From Vicinamibacterales bacterium (GTDB lineage: Bacteria; Acidobacteriota; Vicinamibacteria; Vicinamibacterales; UBA8438): a DNA stretch of 54,068 nucleotides. A program made the position numbers and the translations under genes. The stretch covers positions 1 through 54,068 of the forward strand of contig JAPYUM010000023.1 in the NCBI GenBank assembly GCA_029940535.1, in the 5' to 3' direction. Of this stretch, positions 1 to 9,505 are shown one piece after another (position 1 is the first letter of the stretch; every line of letters begins with the position of its first letter). The notes beneath the pieces are model-generated. The model saw only the letters and a list, made by a program, of their open reading frames with translations. It was not told where the DNA came from and made no database searches.

Positions 1-205
1 TCCCGGTGGGGTCGCCGCCCTGCACCATGAAGTTGGCGATGACCCGATGAAACTTTAGGTCGTTGTAGTAGCCGCGTGTCACCAGGTTGACGAAGTTGGC
101 CACCGTCATCGGCGCCTCCGTCGGAAAGAGCGTGACGCGGATTTCCCCTTTCACCGTGTCAAACACGGCGACGAGATCGTTCGAAGCCTGACTATCGCTG
201 GACAT
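1..205 (-). CDS. Cyclophilin-type peptidyl-prolyl isomerase (N-terminal part)
   Basis: This is the first 68 codons of a cyclophilin-type peptidyl-prolyl cis-trans isomerase, which speeds proline isomerisation during protein folding. The gene runs off the left edge of the window. The visible part has the family N-terminus: [20 protein letters not shown], then [13 protein letters not shown], then [17 protein letters not shown]. The FHRV arginine and the FMVQGGD segment belong to the active site. No signal peptide is visible at the chosen ATG ([10 protein letters not shown]), so this version looks cytoplasmic. The remaining catalytic residues lie outside the window. Confidence 0.9.
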   Translation of the reverse strand, partial: MSSDSQASNDLVAVFDTVKGEIRVTLFPTEAPMTVANFVNLVTRGYYNDLKFHRVIANFMVQGGDPTG

Positions 206-395
206 GATCGTTTCTAACCTCCGTCGACGGCCGCGGAGCGCGGCCGTGCCGCGCGCTGGCGCGGTCTCACCGGCGACCATTCTCACACGACTGTCACGTC
301 GCCGGCTGCAACCGGACGGACATCCTTGGGTCTCGGCGTCGCGCACGTCCGCACGGTGACGGTGCTCCGGCGGGTCGAAGGACACTGACCCGCGG

Positions 396-2477
396 CTACG
401 ACGTGGCGAGCGTCAGTGCGATCAGCGCCGGCACTTCGCCACCCACGGTCAGGGCAATGTATTGACGGCCGTCCAACATGTAGGTCATCGGCGTTCCGAT
501 CGCGCCCCCCGGCAGATCGACGTCCCCGCGCGGTTCGCCGGTGGCCTTGTCGTAGGCCACCAGACGCGGTCCGCCGTTGGTGCCGCCGGCGGTGAGGGTG
601 TAGATGACCAGGGTGCTGGTCACGACGGGCCCATTCCGCCCCGCGTCGCCCCCCAGCGGAGGGAGATCGAGATCGCGCAATCGCGGATGGTTCCGGATCC
701 GATCACCGTCGCCAGTCGGGGTCATCCACGCATGCTCACCGGTGTTCATGTCAATGGCGGTCATCCGCGAATACGGCGGCTTCCAGAGTGGGAGTCCCTC
801 CGGCATCTGTGGCTGCCGGCGCTCGTTCCCCCCCGCAAGAAATTCGGCCCCGCCCTGGCTGAGCAGGTAGCGCAGGGTCGCCTCATCGTCAGGCACCGGC
901 TCACGAAACCGCATGACCGTATGCACGTTGCGTGACGGCACATACAGCAGGCCCGTCTCCGGATCGACGGCGGCCCCACCCCAGCTGGCACCGCCTCCCG
1001 CGCTAGGACGAAAGATGGTGCCCCGCAACGACAGCGGCGTGTACAGCGGGCCGAGGCGAAACCCGGCGACGGCCTGGACCGCCATCTGCCGGATCTCCGG
1101 CGTGAAATCGACCAGGGCGTCGATGGACGTGCCCTGATATTCGAACGGGGCTGGGCGGGTCGGAAACGGCTGCGTTTGCGCCAACAACTCACCGGCGAGA
1201 TCGGTGTCGGTCGAGACCGATCGTTCCTCTATCGGCCAGATCGGCTCGCCGGTCACCCGGTCGAACGTGTAGACAAACCCCTGCTTGGTCGCCTGCGCGA
1301 CCGCCTTCACCCGACGACCGTCGATGGTCACGTCGAGCAGATTTGGCCCGGTCGGGTTGTCGTAGTCCCAGACGCCGTGATGCACGAACTGGTAGTGCCA
1401 GACCCGCTGACCGGTTTCGATGTCGACGCAGACGATGCTCTCGGCGAACAGATTGTCGCCGAGCCGGTGTCCGCCATAGAAGTCCGAGGTCGGCGTACTG
1501 GTGGCCAGATAGACGTAACCCAGTGCCGGGTCGGCAGTGATGTTGCCCCAAATGTTGGTGTTGCCCGAGTAGCGCCACGCTTCGTTCAACCAGGTGTCGG
1601 CGCCAAACGCATCGCCGCTCTGCGGCACGCTGTGGAAGTCCCACTCGTGTCGCCCCGTGCGCATGTCATAGACCCGCGCGAACCCCGGCGGGTTCTCTCT
1701 GGTCGCCACGTAGTCATGAACCGAGGAGCCGACGATAACACGGTCGCCGACGACGAGCGGTGGCGACCTGGAGGGCGGGGGCAAGCCACTGGCGTGCTGA
1801 CGGGCGCGCGGGAGCCCGTCCTCGAGACTGACCCGTCCTCCGTCTCCGAAATCGGCCGCCAGCAGTCCGGTCTTGGCGTCGACCGCCGTGAGGAAACCGT
1901 CGCCTGTTCCCCAGACAATCCGAGCGTCGTCGCCACGCTCCCAGTAAGCGACCCCGCGGTGGTTCCAGGGGGCGGGCAGGGGCGGGCTCCCCTCTTCGTA
2001 GACACGCGGATTGTGGACCCACAGGGTCTCACCAGTCCGGGCATCGATGGCGGCGGCCTGATACAGCGGGGTTGCGAGATACAGAACGCCGGCCACCATC
2101 AGCGGCGTGGCGGAGAGGCGCCCGATGCTTGGCCGCGTCACCCACCGGTTGGGGTCGGCCTCGTCGAGGCGTGCGAACACCGTCGCGGCCGGCGCCAGTG
2201 ACAAGCCCTGCTCGCTCTCGTATGGCAGATGCGAATCGGCGGTGCGCCACCGCCAGGCCACTTCAAGCTGATCGAAATTGTCGGGAGTGATCTGGTCGAG
2301 TGGCGAATACTTCGTGCCCCACACGTCCCCAGCGTAGGACCGCCACTCGCCATTCGCCGTCCCGTCCTGTGCGCCGGCTGACGCCGACAGGCAGACCCAC
2401 ACCACAAGCAAGCCCAACATCCGGGCCCATAGCCAGCGCCCTGATCCTTCCAGCCTGTCGTGGGTCTGCCCGCTCAT
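396..2477 (-). CDS. PQQ-dependent dehydrogenase, quinoprotein glucose dehydrogenase-like, secreted
   Basis: Predicted periplasmic quinoprotein dehydrogenase of 693 aa that would oxidise a sugar or alcohol with pyrroloquinoline quinone and pass electrons to the respiratory chain. After a signal peptide (hydrophobic [17 protein letters not shown], roughly residues 21-37) come the PQQ propeller blades. Family motifs include [19 protein letters not shown], the conserved [16 protein letters not shown] segment, [19 protein letters not shown] and a C-terminal [19 protein letters not shown]. It lacks the multi-TM N-terminus of membrane glucose dehydrogenase and has no CxxCH heme motif, so it should use an external electron acceptor. 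It starts 7 nt after the stop of an HpcH/HpaI aldolase gene, so the two are probably cotranscribed. The real substrate is unknown. Confidence 0.9.
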   Translation of the reverse strand: MSGQTHDRLEGSGRWLWARMLGLLVVWVCLSASAGAQDGTANGEWRSYAGDVWGTKYSPLDQITPDNFDQLEVAWRWRTADSHLPYESEQGLSLAPAATVFARLDEADPNRWVTRPSIGRLSATPLMVAGVLYLATPLYQAAAIDARTGETLWVHNPRVYEEGSPPLPAPWNHRGVAYWERGDDARIVWGTGDGFLTAVDAKTGLLAADFGDGGRVSLEDGLPRARQHASGLPPPSRSPPLVVGDRVIVGSSVHDYVATRENPPGFARVYDMRTGRHEWDFHSVPQSGDAFGADTWLNEAWRYSGNTNIWGNITADPALGYVYLATSTPTSDFYGGHRLGDNLFAESIVCVDIETGQRVWHYQFVHHGVWDYDNPTGPNLLDVTIDGRRVKAVAQATKQGFVYTFDRVTGEPIWPIEERSVSTDTDLAGELLAQTQPFPTRPAPFEYQGTSIDALVDFTPEIRQMAVQAVAGFRLGPLYTPLSLRGTIFRPSAGGGASWGGAAVDPETGLLYVPSRNVHTVMRFREPVPDDEATLRYLLSQGGAEFLAGGNERRQPQMPEGLPLWKPPYSRMTAIDMNTGEHAWMTPTGDGDRIRNHPRLRDLDLPPLGGDAGRNGPVVTSTLVIYTLTAGGTNGGPRLVAYDKATGEPRGDVDLPGGAIGTPMTYMLDGRQYIALTVGGEVPALIALTLATS

Positions 2478-2484
2478 CCAATTA

Positions 2485-3315
2485 CTAGAACAACGCGGTC
2501 GGACGCCGCTTCCAGTCCGGCATGATGCCTTCCAGCGCCCCCACGTGTGCGCCGGCCTGGGTCAGGAGGTGGTGGAGATCGTTCCCGATGCTGATCAGGC
2601 TGAAGCCTTGCTCGCGGAACTCACCCACACGATCGGTGCCAAACAGGAACAGGCCGAGAATCACGTTGTTCTTTTTGGCCGCCGCCTTCAGCGCGTCCGT
2701 CGCCTCTTTCAATTCGGGCGACGTGTACATCTCGGGGAACTGATATTTCTCGTACAGGCCCATCGACATGCAGAGGTCATTCTGGCCGAGAAACAACAGG
2801 TCGACACCCGGCACCGCCGCGATCTCCTCGATGTTCTCAATACAACTGGCCGTTTCGACCTGCAACGCGGTGATGATGTTGTCATTGGCCGAACCGGCGT
2901 AGCCGAGCAGCCCCCCCTTGTTCATGCATTTCTGCGGAAAATAGACTGAACGCGTCCCCGCCGTGGGATACCGCGTGCAGCTCACCGCCTGGCGGGCTTC
3001 GTCCGCGGTATTGATGTACGGCACGAGCACGCCGTCGGCCCCGACGTCCAGCGACTGCTGGATACCGGCGCGATCCGCGTACCCGGTGACCCGCACCAGC
3101 GATTTGGCCCCGCCGGCCGCGATACCCCCGATCATGTTGGACAGGGTCTCGTAGCCCATCGGACCATGTTGGGAATCAACCAGCAGCCAGTCGTAACCGG
3201 AGTGGGCCAGTTGTTCCACGACCGTGGTGCTGTGCGAGTTGATGAATAGTCCCAATTTTGGGGTGTTGTTTCGAAGAGCGGCCTTGAATTCCGCACCGGT
3301 CAGACTGTCGCTCAT
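2485..3315 (-). CDS. HpcH/HpaI-family class II aldolase
   Basis: Cytoplasmic metal-dependent pyruvate-type aldolase or lyase of 276 aa, related to 4-hydroxy-2-oxoheptane-1,7-dioate aldolase (HpaI). The key HpaI residues are present with a constant +5 offset: His50 in VDSQHGPMG, Arg75 in VRVTG, and the metal ligands Glu154 (QVETA) and Asp180 (LGQNDL). GADGVLVPYINT is the substrate-loop motif. The frame stays open 89 codons further upstream, but the ATG at 3315 has a strong AGGAGA ribosome binding site and opens the conserved domain, so the longer start is rejected. The PQQ dehydrogenase follows after 7 nt. The family cleaves various 2-keto-3-deoxy acids, so the substrate is not assigned. Confidence 0.92.
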   Translation of the reverse strand: MSDSLTGAEFKAALRNNTPKLGLFINSHSTTVVEQLAHSGYDWLLVDSQHGPMGYETLSNMIGGIAAGGAKSLVRVTGYADRAGIQQSLDVGADGVLVPYINTADEARQAVSCTRYPTAGTRSVYFPQKCMNKGGLLGYAGSANDNIITALQVETASCIENIEEIAAVPGVDLLFLGQNDLCMSMGLYEKYQFPEMYTSPELKEATDALKAAAKKNNVILGLFLFGTDRVGEFREQGFSLISIGNDLHHLLTQAGAHVGALEGIMPDWKRRPTALF

Positions 3316-3425
3316 GTAGCTTCTCCTCTGCTGCGATGTAATGTGTGGTTCGCGGTTCGCCGCCTTCGCGCGACGACAGGCGCAAAGTATACCCGGGGAC
3401 CGCCGAGGCCGCGGTCCCGCCGACA

Positions 3426-5783
3426 CTAGTCCCTGAGATCGAACATCCGGCTGAACTTGAGAATCAGGCTGCGGCCACCACCGGCCGGAATCGTCTCGTG
3501 CAGGCCGCGGGTGTCGTTGTAGACCAGAAAGAGGCCGGTATTGGCCTGACCCAGCAGGCCCAGACGAAGATTCGTCGACCACAGATCGGCGCTATCGTTG
3601 TATTGGATCAGGGCCTGCACAAAGCGGCGCGGCGTGAAATTGTAGGCGACCTGGGCACTCGTGAGATTGGCGATGAAGTGGCCGCCCGGCAGGTCCACGT
3701 CGTTCCGGCTCCACTCGATGGCGGCATTGAACGCATCGCCGGTCCGAATGTTGATCGTTGGCCCCCAGGTGGCTCGGTGGCCGCCGAAGAAGCCGCCGAT
3801 CCGCGTGCGGAGGCCAACGCTCACCGGCGCGCCCCGATTCGACTCGTAGGCGAGTTGTGCTTCGTGATGGTTGTAGGTGCCGATCGGCACCGTCACACCA
3901 TCGGCAATCTCGAAGGCCTCGATGACCCCCTCTCCGGTGATGTTCCACGCGGTCTTGATCAGCGTGCTGTCATTGAACTCCAGGTCGTTGTCGAGGTGCA
4001 GAAAGGAACTCTGCGCGAACCCGTCGAACAGCCAGAACCGGTTGAAGGTCGCGTGGGGGCGAATCTGTTGCAGCTTGAGAAAGTTCTTTGGCCGCGTAAT
4101 GAACGAAAACCCGGAGTCGATGTTTCGAAAGCCACGATCTCCGCGCCGCAGAAAGCCGACCTCTGGATTGAAGTCATCCGCGACCTCGACGTACCCGAGC
4201 GTAAACCGCCACCGCTCTGAGTTGTAGTCCCAGGCCAGGTTGTACGCGTGGTCGGCCTCCTCCAGCCCGGGGGTTGACGTCTTGGCCACGAATCCAGCGA
4301 CCTGTCCGTTCTCCCCTATCCCTACACGGCCGTCCACGGCAACGGTCCGGTTGAAATTGTCGGGCCCCGCCCCGGAACCCGTCGCTTGGCGGTTCACGAA
4401 CAGCGCCCCGATCTGTGAACTGTTCGGCAGGTCTCGCACCACTCGAGCCACGCTGAAATTGTTGGCCGGCGTCTCGCTGCCGACCGCCTCCGTCTGCATG
4501 TTGAGCAGCCCGACAGATACCGTGTCCGACACCTTGCCGGACACCCGCGCGCCTCCCAGAATCGGAATCTCGCGTCCGTCGGCGCCAATGCCGATGCGTC
4601 GGCTGAAGAACAGCTCCGTCTGGGCCGGATTCCCGCCAGCCACCTGGCGAACGCTGCTCACCGAGAACACCCCGGCGTTCTCGAGGAAGAACGGGCGTTT
4701 CTCCGGAAAAAACAGGTTAAATCGGTCCAGATTGATCTGCTGACGGTCCACTTCGACCTGAGCGAAATCCGTGTTGTAGGTCAGGTCGAGGGTCAGGCTG
4801 GGGGAGATCGCGTATTTCAGATCGACCCCGATGTCGCCAACGGCCGTCGTGCGCTCGCGGACGTCGCTATGGCCAATCTCGCCGGTCACATACGGCACGA
4901 TTTTCACGCCGCGCTCCTCCGCCGGGGGCACCCGAACGCCGGTCACGTGCCCCGCGAGTGACAGCCGCAGGAGGTTGTATTGCCGTGGAAGGGGCGCCCA
5001 GTAGGCAACCTCGTTTCGACGCCGAATGTTTCGCTGGATGTTCACGCCCCACGTCTGCACATCACGGGACGGGTAGTTCAGAGTCCGGAACGGGATGGAG
5101 AACTCGGCGCTCCACCCGATGTCGGAGACCGCCGTCCGCACATCCCACACACCGTCCCAGTTACCGTTGAACCCGGCGCCGGACCCGCTGGATGTGGTCG
5201 TACTGCGGCCGAGTCGGCCTTCGCCGGCGTTCACCACCTGACCGTCATACTCCTGACCGGCTGGGCTGGTTCCGAAGACGAAACCGCTCCGCTGGTCGAG
5301 GAACGTATCGAGGATGATCTGAATGCTGTCGCCATCGTCCAGCGACGCATCTCGACGACTGTCCGCGACAGTGATCGCCCCGGCTTCCCCGTCATAGCAG
5401 ACCACCCCGATATAGAGCGTTGTGTCGGAGAAGACGAACCGCACCTCGGTCTTCTCCGAGGACGGCTCCCCTTCATCGGGGCGGGTCTGCCAGAACTCTG
5501 CCGTGGGGTAGGCCTCGGACCAGGCCGGGTCACCCATGACCATCCCGTCCATGACGGGGGCCTGTTCCACCTCGACCGACACGAGCGTGGGTGGCAGCGC
5601 CGGGTCGACGCGCGAACGTGGCTGCGAGGCGGCCGGCCCGGCGGTCACCAAGACCCCGAAGGCCACGAGCCAGGCCAGGCCCGTGTCCCGATCGGCGGCG
5701 GCCCTCGGGTGCAGGCCGTCGAGAGAACGACGGTCGGGCGGCTCGGGCTCACGCATTGCGACACATTCTAGTGCCCTGGGCAT
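3426..5783 (-). CDS. Outer-membrane protein with CBM9-like and DUF5916 domains
   Basis: Large exported protein of up to 785 aa. A hydrophobic segment (GLAWLVAFGVLVTAGPAASQ) at about residues 34-53 fits a signal peptide with a long n-region; starting at the second ATG (5756) shortens this by 9 residues, and no clear ribosome binding site decides between them. Residues about 65-260 look like the family 9 carbohydrate-binding-like fold (PVMDGMVMGDPAWSEAYPT, TEVRFVFSDTTLYIGVVCYD, DGDSIQIILDTFLDQRSG). The rest matches DUF5916, including FNLFFPEKRPFFLENAGVFS and FFSRRIGIG, followed by alternating beta-strands to the C-terminus, suggesting an outer-membrane beta-barrel. Such proteins are common beside secreted hydrolases in Acidobacteriota and Bacteroidota; their function is unproven. 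Confidence 0.82.
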   Translation of the reverse strand: MPRALECVAMREPEPPDRRSLDGLHPRAAADRDTGLAWLVAFGVLVTAGPAASQPRSRVDPALPPTLVSVEVEQAPVMDGMVMGDPAWSEAYPTAEFWQTRPDEGEPSSEKTEVRFVFSDTTLYIGVVCYDGEAGAITVADSRRDASLDDGDSIQIILDTFLDQRSGFVFGTSPAGQEYDGQVVNAGEGRLGRSTTTSSGSGAGFNGNWDGVWDVRTAVSDIGWSAEFSIPFRTLNYPSRDVQTWGVNIQRNIRRRNEVAYWAPLPRQYNLLRLSLAGHVTGVRVPPAEERGVKIVPYVTGEIGHSDVRERTTAVGDIGVDLKYAISPSLTLDLTYNTDFAQVEVDRQQINLDRFNLFFPEKRPFFLENAGVFSVSSVRQVAGGNPAQTELFFSRRIGIGADGREIPILGGARVSGKVSDTVSVGLLNMQTEAVGSETPANNFSVARVVRDLPNSSQIGALFVNRQATGSGAGPDNFNRTVAVDGRVGIGENGQVAGFVAKTSTPGLEEADHAYNLAWDYNSERWRFTLGYVEVADDFNPEVGFLRRGDRGFRNIDSGFSFITRPKNFLKLQQIRPHATFNRFWLFDGFAQSSFLHLDNDLEFNDSTLIKTAWNITGEGVIEAFEIADGVTVPIGTYNHHEAQLAYESNRGAPVSVGLRTRIGGFFGGHRATWGPTINIRTGDAFNAAIEWSRNDVDLPGGHFIANLTSAQVAYNFTPRRFVQALIQYNDSADLWSTNLRLGLLGQANTGLFLVYNDTRGLHETIPAGGGRSLILKFSRMFDLRD

Positions 5784-5950
5784 CGCCCATAGTAGGGCAG
5801 CTGCGAGGTGGGGCTTTCGGAACCGATCCCGACCGCAGCGCTGGCAGTTCGCCTACACCGCACAATTCGCGAGGGAACACGGCATGGCAGCCAGGTTCGG
5901 CGAGCAGATCGCTCAATAGCAGGTTGCTGAAGAAAGTCCGCCGGGAAACA

Positions 5951-8002
5951 CTAGCGTCCGCGCGTGCCGGACCTGAGCAGCGTCCCAATGTCGGCGCGCC
6001 AGAGATTGGCCCGCCCCTCTCGGAGGCTGTAGACCAGGGCCGAGCCGTCCCGCAGCCATTCGTGGCTCCCGATGGCCCCAGTAGGGTCGGTCAGACGGGT
6101 CAACTCGCCGCCCACCGCGGAGACCACATGGAGGGCCCGGCTGTCCGTCTCGCCGGAGAGAAACGCCACTTGCGAGCCGTCGGGTGACCACCGTGGCGAG
6201 CCATCGTCGTCCTCCTCGCTGGTGAGACGGGTGACGGCACCACCGACCGCCGGCATGATGTAGATGTCGAACCCCACACCGTCGTGGCTCTGGTAGGCGA
6301 GCGCCTGCCCGTCGGGCGCGTACTCCGACTGTGCCGCATACCCGCCTTCTGTCAGCGGCGTGGCCGTGCCACCCGCCGCCGGCACCCGCCAAATCTGCAT
6401 CTGAGCGTCCTCCCCGGCTGAAGACTGAAACACGATGACCTGACCGTCGGGGCTCCAGCGTGGTCTCGACGCGCCTTGCGTGGTCAGCCGCCGAGCGTCA
6501 CCACCCGCGACGGAAATGAGCCAGACCTCGGACACATCGTCTTCGCGGTTGGACAGAAAGGCCAGCGTCGCACCATCCGGGGACCAGACCGGACTGGTAT
6601 CCCGAGCCGGGTGCGTCGTCACCGGCCTCGGGTCACCGCCCCGCGCCGGCACGACCCAGAGATCGGTGCTCCCCGCGCGGCTGGACTCGAACGCGATCTG
6701 CGCCCCGTCCGGCGACCACTGCGGCCCGGCCGTGCCGCCGGGATTCGTCGTGAGGCGCCGGGGCGCTCCCCCATCGAGATCCACGATGTAGATGTCGCTG
6801 GTGCTGCCCCCGCCCGACACAAACGCGACCTCCCTGCCGTTCGGCGAGACGACGGGGCTGCGCGCGTTTTCGTAGTCCGACGTCAATGACGATCGGGTCC
6901 CACCAGCCGCCGATACCGTCCAGATATCGGAACGGCGTTGGCTCACGCTGAACACGAGGGCGGTGCCGTCGGTCGACCAGCGGAGATGCGCCTGACCGAG
7001 GTCGTCATTCGTGATTTGAATCTCCGGACCGCCCGCGGCCGGCACCATCCAGACGTCCGACTCGTCATCGCGAATCGACCAGAAGGCCACCCACGCGCCA
7101 TCGGGCGACCACCGAGGCAAACTGTCGTTGCCACGTCCGGTTGTCAACGCCGTCGCCTCGCCACCCGTGGCCGGCATCACCCAGACATTGGGGCTCCCGG
7201 CTCGATTCGAGGTAAAGAGGACCCGGGTACCGTCCGGCGACCACTCCACGGAGCTGTCTTGGCCGTCATCGGAGGTCAACTGCGTGGCGACGCCGCCCCC
7301 GACGGACATCACCCAGATGCTGCGGGTGTCGCCATGACTCGAGGCGAAGGCGATCATGGTGCCGTCTGGTGACCATCGCGCGGGGCCGGCCACGCCGGTC
7401 GTGGTGAGCTGTCTCGCCCCACTGCCGTCCGCCGTCGCGGCCCAGACGTCGTTGTCGCCGTCGGTGTTATTGAGGTAGAGCAGGGTCGTCCCGTCCGGCG
7501 ACCACTGCGGGTCGTACACGATGCCGGAGTCGGACGTGATCCGAACCGAGTCGCCACCCAAGGCGGACACCACCCACACGTTCGTCGGCTCGTCTCGATC
7601 GGACACATACGCGATGTGGGAACCATCCGGCGACCACACCGGGAAGATCAGAAAGTTGTGCTCGCCGGTGAGCGCTACCGAGTCACCGCCCTCTGCCGAC
7701 ATCGTCCAGAGCCGCAACCCGCCGTCCCGGTCTGACACGAACACGATACGACTCCCGTCAGGCGAGTACCTGGCGAACTGGTCAGTTGACGCACCCCGGC
7801 TCAGTTGCGCGAACACCACGGACGCGTCGCCGCGCGGCCCAGTCCCGCCCGCCCCCGCTGCCGCCGCACCGCGGCCCGACGGTGCGCCGCCCGGCTCCAT
7901 CGCCGGGGCCTCCCCCGGTTCGACGAGAGGCTCGGACGCGCCACACGCGCCCCCGGCCAACGCCAGCGCGGCGACCAGGACTCGCCTACATCGATGTCTC
8001 AT
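5951..8002 (-). CDS. TolB-like PD40 beta-propeller lipoprotein with 14 repeats
   Basis: Lipoprotein of about 683 aa. The start at 8002 (MRHRCRRVLVAALA) is preferred over an ATG 21 nt upstream because GAGG lies 5 nt before it and it places the lipobox LAGGAC correctly. A low-complexity Gly/Ala/Pro linker is followed by 14 PD40/WD40-like repeats, each with a core resembling WSPDGxxIAF. Fourteen repeats would fit two seven-bladed propellers, which is an inference. PD40 repeats are found in TolB and in the propeller domains of exported peptidases, but no peptidase domain is present. The likely role is binding proteins or ligands at the cell envelope; the partner is unknown. Confidence 0.85.
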   Translation of the reverse strand: MRHRCRRVLVAALALAGGACGASEPLVEPGEAPAMEPGGAPSGRGAAAAGAGGTGPRGDASVVFAQLSRGASTDQFARYSPDGSRIVFVSDRDGGLRLWTMSAEGGDSVALTGEHNFLIFPVWSPDGSHIAYVSDRDEPTNVWVVSALGGDSVRITSDSGIVYDPQWSPDGTTLLYLNNTDGDNDVWAATADGSGARQLTTTGVAGPARWSPDGTMIAFASSHGDTRSIWVMSVGGGVATQLTSDDGQDSSVEWSPDGTRVLFTSNRAGSPNVWVMPATGGEATALTTGRGNDSLPRWSPDGAWVAFWSIRDDESDVWMVPAAGGPEIQITNDDLGQAHLRWSTDGTALVFSVSQRRSDIWTVSAAGGTRSSLTSDYENARSPVVSPNGREVAFVSGGGSTSDIYIVDLDGGAPRRLTTNPGGTAGPQWSPDGAQIAFESSRAGSTDLWVVPARGGDPRPVTTHPARDTSPVWSPDGATLAFLSNREDDVSEVWLISVAGGDARRLTTQGASRPRWSPDGQVIVFQSSAGEDAQMQIWRVPAAGGTATPLTEGGYAAQSEYAPDGQALAYQSHDGVGFDIYIMPAVGGAVTRLTSEEDDDGSPRWSPDGSQVAFLSGETDSRALHVVSAVGGELTRLTDPTGAIGSHEWLRDGSALVYSLREGRANLWRADIGTLLRSGTRGR

Positions 8003-8250
8003 CGTGGCCTCGGTCATTGGCATGATGGCGGACGCGCGTGCTCCTCTTGCTCGGTCCGGCGACGCGTCTCGAGAAACTCGCAGAGGCGCCAGCCGATGTC
8101 AAGCGAAGCCAGTCCCACCTCGCGCGGCCGGACGGGCGCACAGGGGGCTCCCGACCGTCGCCCACTTGACAATACCAGCCCGAGGAGGCCATCTTGTCTG
8201 CCGGCGCGCGTGAGTCGCGGGTCTACCTGTCCAGCAAACTGAGGTAACTG

Positions 8251-9405
8251 ATGATCAAGAACTACAGTCCTGTCCAGACGTCAGGCGCGCGCCTGGCCAC
8301 GTGTGCGGCTCTGTGCGGCACACTCATCGCCCTGTCCCCACTCACTGCGTTGGCCCAGCGGGGTGCCACCGGTCCGGCCGCACACGCCGACGTCGAACCG
8401 ATCAACAACCTGCCGAACCCCTATGAGACCCAGCGAGACTGGGGCACGTTGCCAGACGGCCGATCGTGGGGTTCGGTCAGCGCGGTCAACGTCGATGTGG
8501 ACGGTGTGCACATCTGGGCCGGCGACCGCTGTGGCGCGAACTCCTGCGCGGAGTCGGACGTCGACCCGATCGTCAAGCTGGATCCAAGCGGCACCGTCGT
8601 GCAGGCGATCGGCGCGGGGATCTTCATGTGGCCCCACGGGATGGACGTCGACAGCGACGGCAATGTCTGGATCGCTGACGCGGCGACCGTCACCGCGGTG
8701 GGTCCATCTCCCACTCCGTCCGGAAGAGGGCATACGGTCGTCAAGCTGAGTCCGGAGGGCGAGGTGCTCCTCACCATCGGCACACCGGGCGTGGCCGGCG
8801 CCCCTCCGACGCACCTCACTCAGCCGAACGACGTCCTTGTGGCGCCGGACGGGAGCATCTTCGTCGGGGAGGGACACGGCGCTCAGTTCGAGGACGAAGC
8901 TGGTCCGGACTCCCTGAGCCGGATTTCCAAGTTCGCCCCCGACGGCACGTTCATCAAGAGCTGGGGCTCCTGGGGATACGAAGACGGGCAGTTTCGGGCG
9001 CCGCACTCACTCGCGATGGACTCTCAAGACCGTCTCTTCGTGGCCGACCGGGGCAACCGCCGAATCCAGATCTTCGACCAAGAAGGTGGTCATATGGCCA
9101 CCTGGTATCAGTTCAGTCGAATCAGCGGGCTCTTCATCGACGACAACGACATGCTCTACGCCATCGACTCGGAGTCGGACGACAACTACAACCCGGGCTG
9201 GCGGAAGGGCCTCCGGGTGGGGAGCGCACGAACCGGCGAGGTGCTCTATTTCGTCCCGGAACACGTCTCCGAGCGTCCCTCCGGAATGGGTGGCTACGGA
9301 TCGATGGGCGAAGGGGTCACGGTTGACGCAGCCGGCAACGTCATCGGCGGCGAGGTCGGCCCCGTTCAGGGACTCACGAAATTTGTTCCGCGGCTGCTAC
9401 CGTAG
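8251..9405 (+). CDS. Secreted NHL-repeat six-bladed beta-propeller protein
   Basis: Exported protein of 384 aa with a signal peptide ending at SPLTALAQ and an NHL-type propeller. Repeats are visible as WPHGMDVDSDGNVWIADA, LTQPNDVLVAPDGSIFVGEG, APHSLAMDSQDRLFVADRGN and ISGLFIDDNDMLYAID. This fold resembles the peptidyl-hydroxyglycine amidating lyase and SMP-30-type propellers; I see no basis to name a reaction. GAGG six nt before the ATG supports the start. A paralogue lies at 42302-43411 and shares the DRCGANxC...DPIxK motif. It stands alone on the plus strand and ends at a strong hairpin terminator. TTGACA at 8166-8171 could be a -35 element but no good -10 follows. Confidence 0.85.
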   Translation: MIKNYSPVQTSGARLATCAALCGTLIALSPLTALAQRGATGPAAHADVEPINNLPNPYETQRDWGTLPDGRSWGSVSAVNVDVDGVHIWAGDRCGANSCAESDVDPIVKLDPSGTVVQAIGAGIFMWPHGMDVDSDGNVWIADAATVTAVGPSPTPSGRGHTVVKLSPEGEVLLTIGTPGVAGAPPTHLTQPNDVLVAPDGSIFVGEGHGAQFEDEAGPDSLSRISKFAPDGTFIKSWGSWGYEDGQFRAPHSLAMDSQDRLFVADRGNRRIQIFDQEGGHMATWYQFSRISGLFIDDNDMLYAIDSESDDNYNPGWRKGLRVGSARTGEVLYFVPEHVSERPSGMGGYGSMGEGVTVDAAGNVIGGEVGPVQGLTKFVPRLLP

Positions 9406-9433
9406 CAGCCGCGCCCAGCCTGGATACAACTCA

Positions 9434-9464
9434 AGCCCCGCGACGGTCCTCTAGTCGCGGGGCT
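9434..9464. terminator. Bidirectional hairpin terminator
   Basis: A perfect 11 bp inverted repeat (AGCCCCGCGAC / GTCGCGGGGCT) encloses a 9 nt loop and is followed on the plus strand by a pyrimidine-rich CTCTCTCTC run. It lies between two convergent genes, the NHL protein ending at 9405 and the TPR gene ending at 9506, so it could stop transcription from both sides. Confidence 0.8.
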
Positions 9465-9505
9465 CTCTCTCGCTGGGCCGGCGCACCGGACGGTCCGCCG
9501 GCGCG

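Noticed and set aside
3316-3582. 89-residue N-terminal extension of the HpcH/HpaI aldolase
   Set aside because: It has no domain similarity, overlaps the end of the next gene on the same strand, and AGGAGA marks the start at 3315.
8166-8171. TTGACA as -35 box for the NHL gene at 8251
   Set aside because: No acceptable -10 hexamer occurs at 16-18 nt, so a promoter could not be supported.
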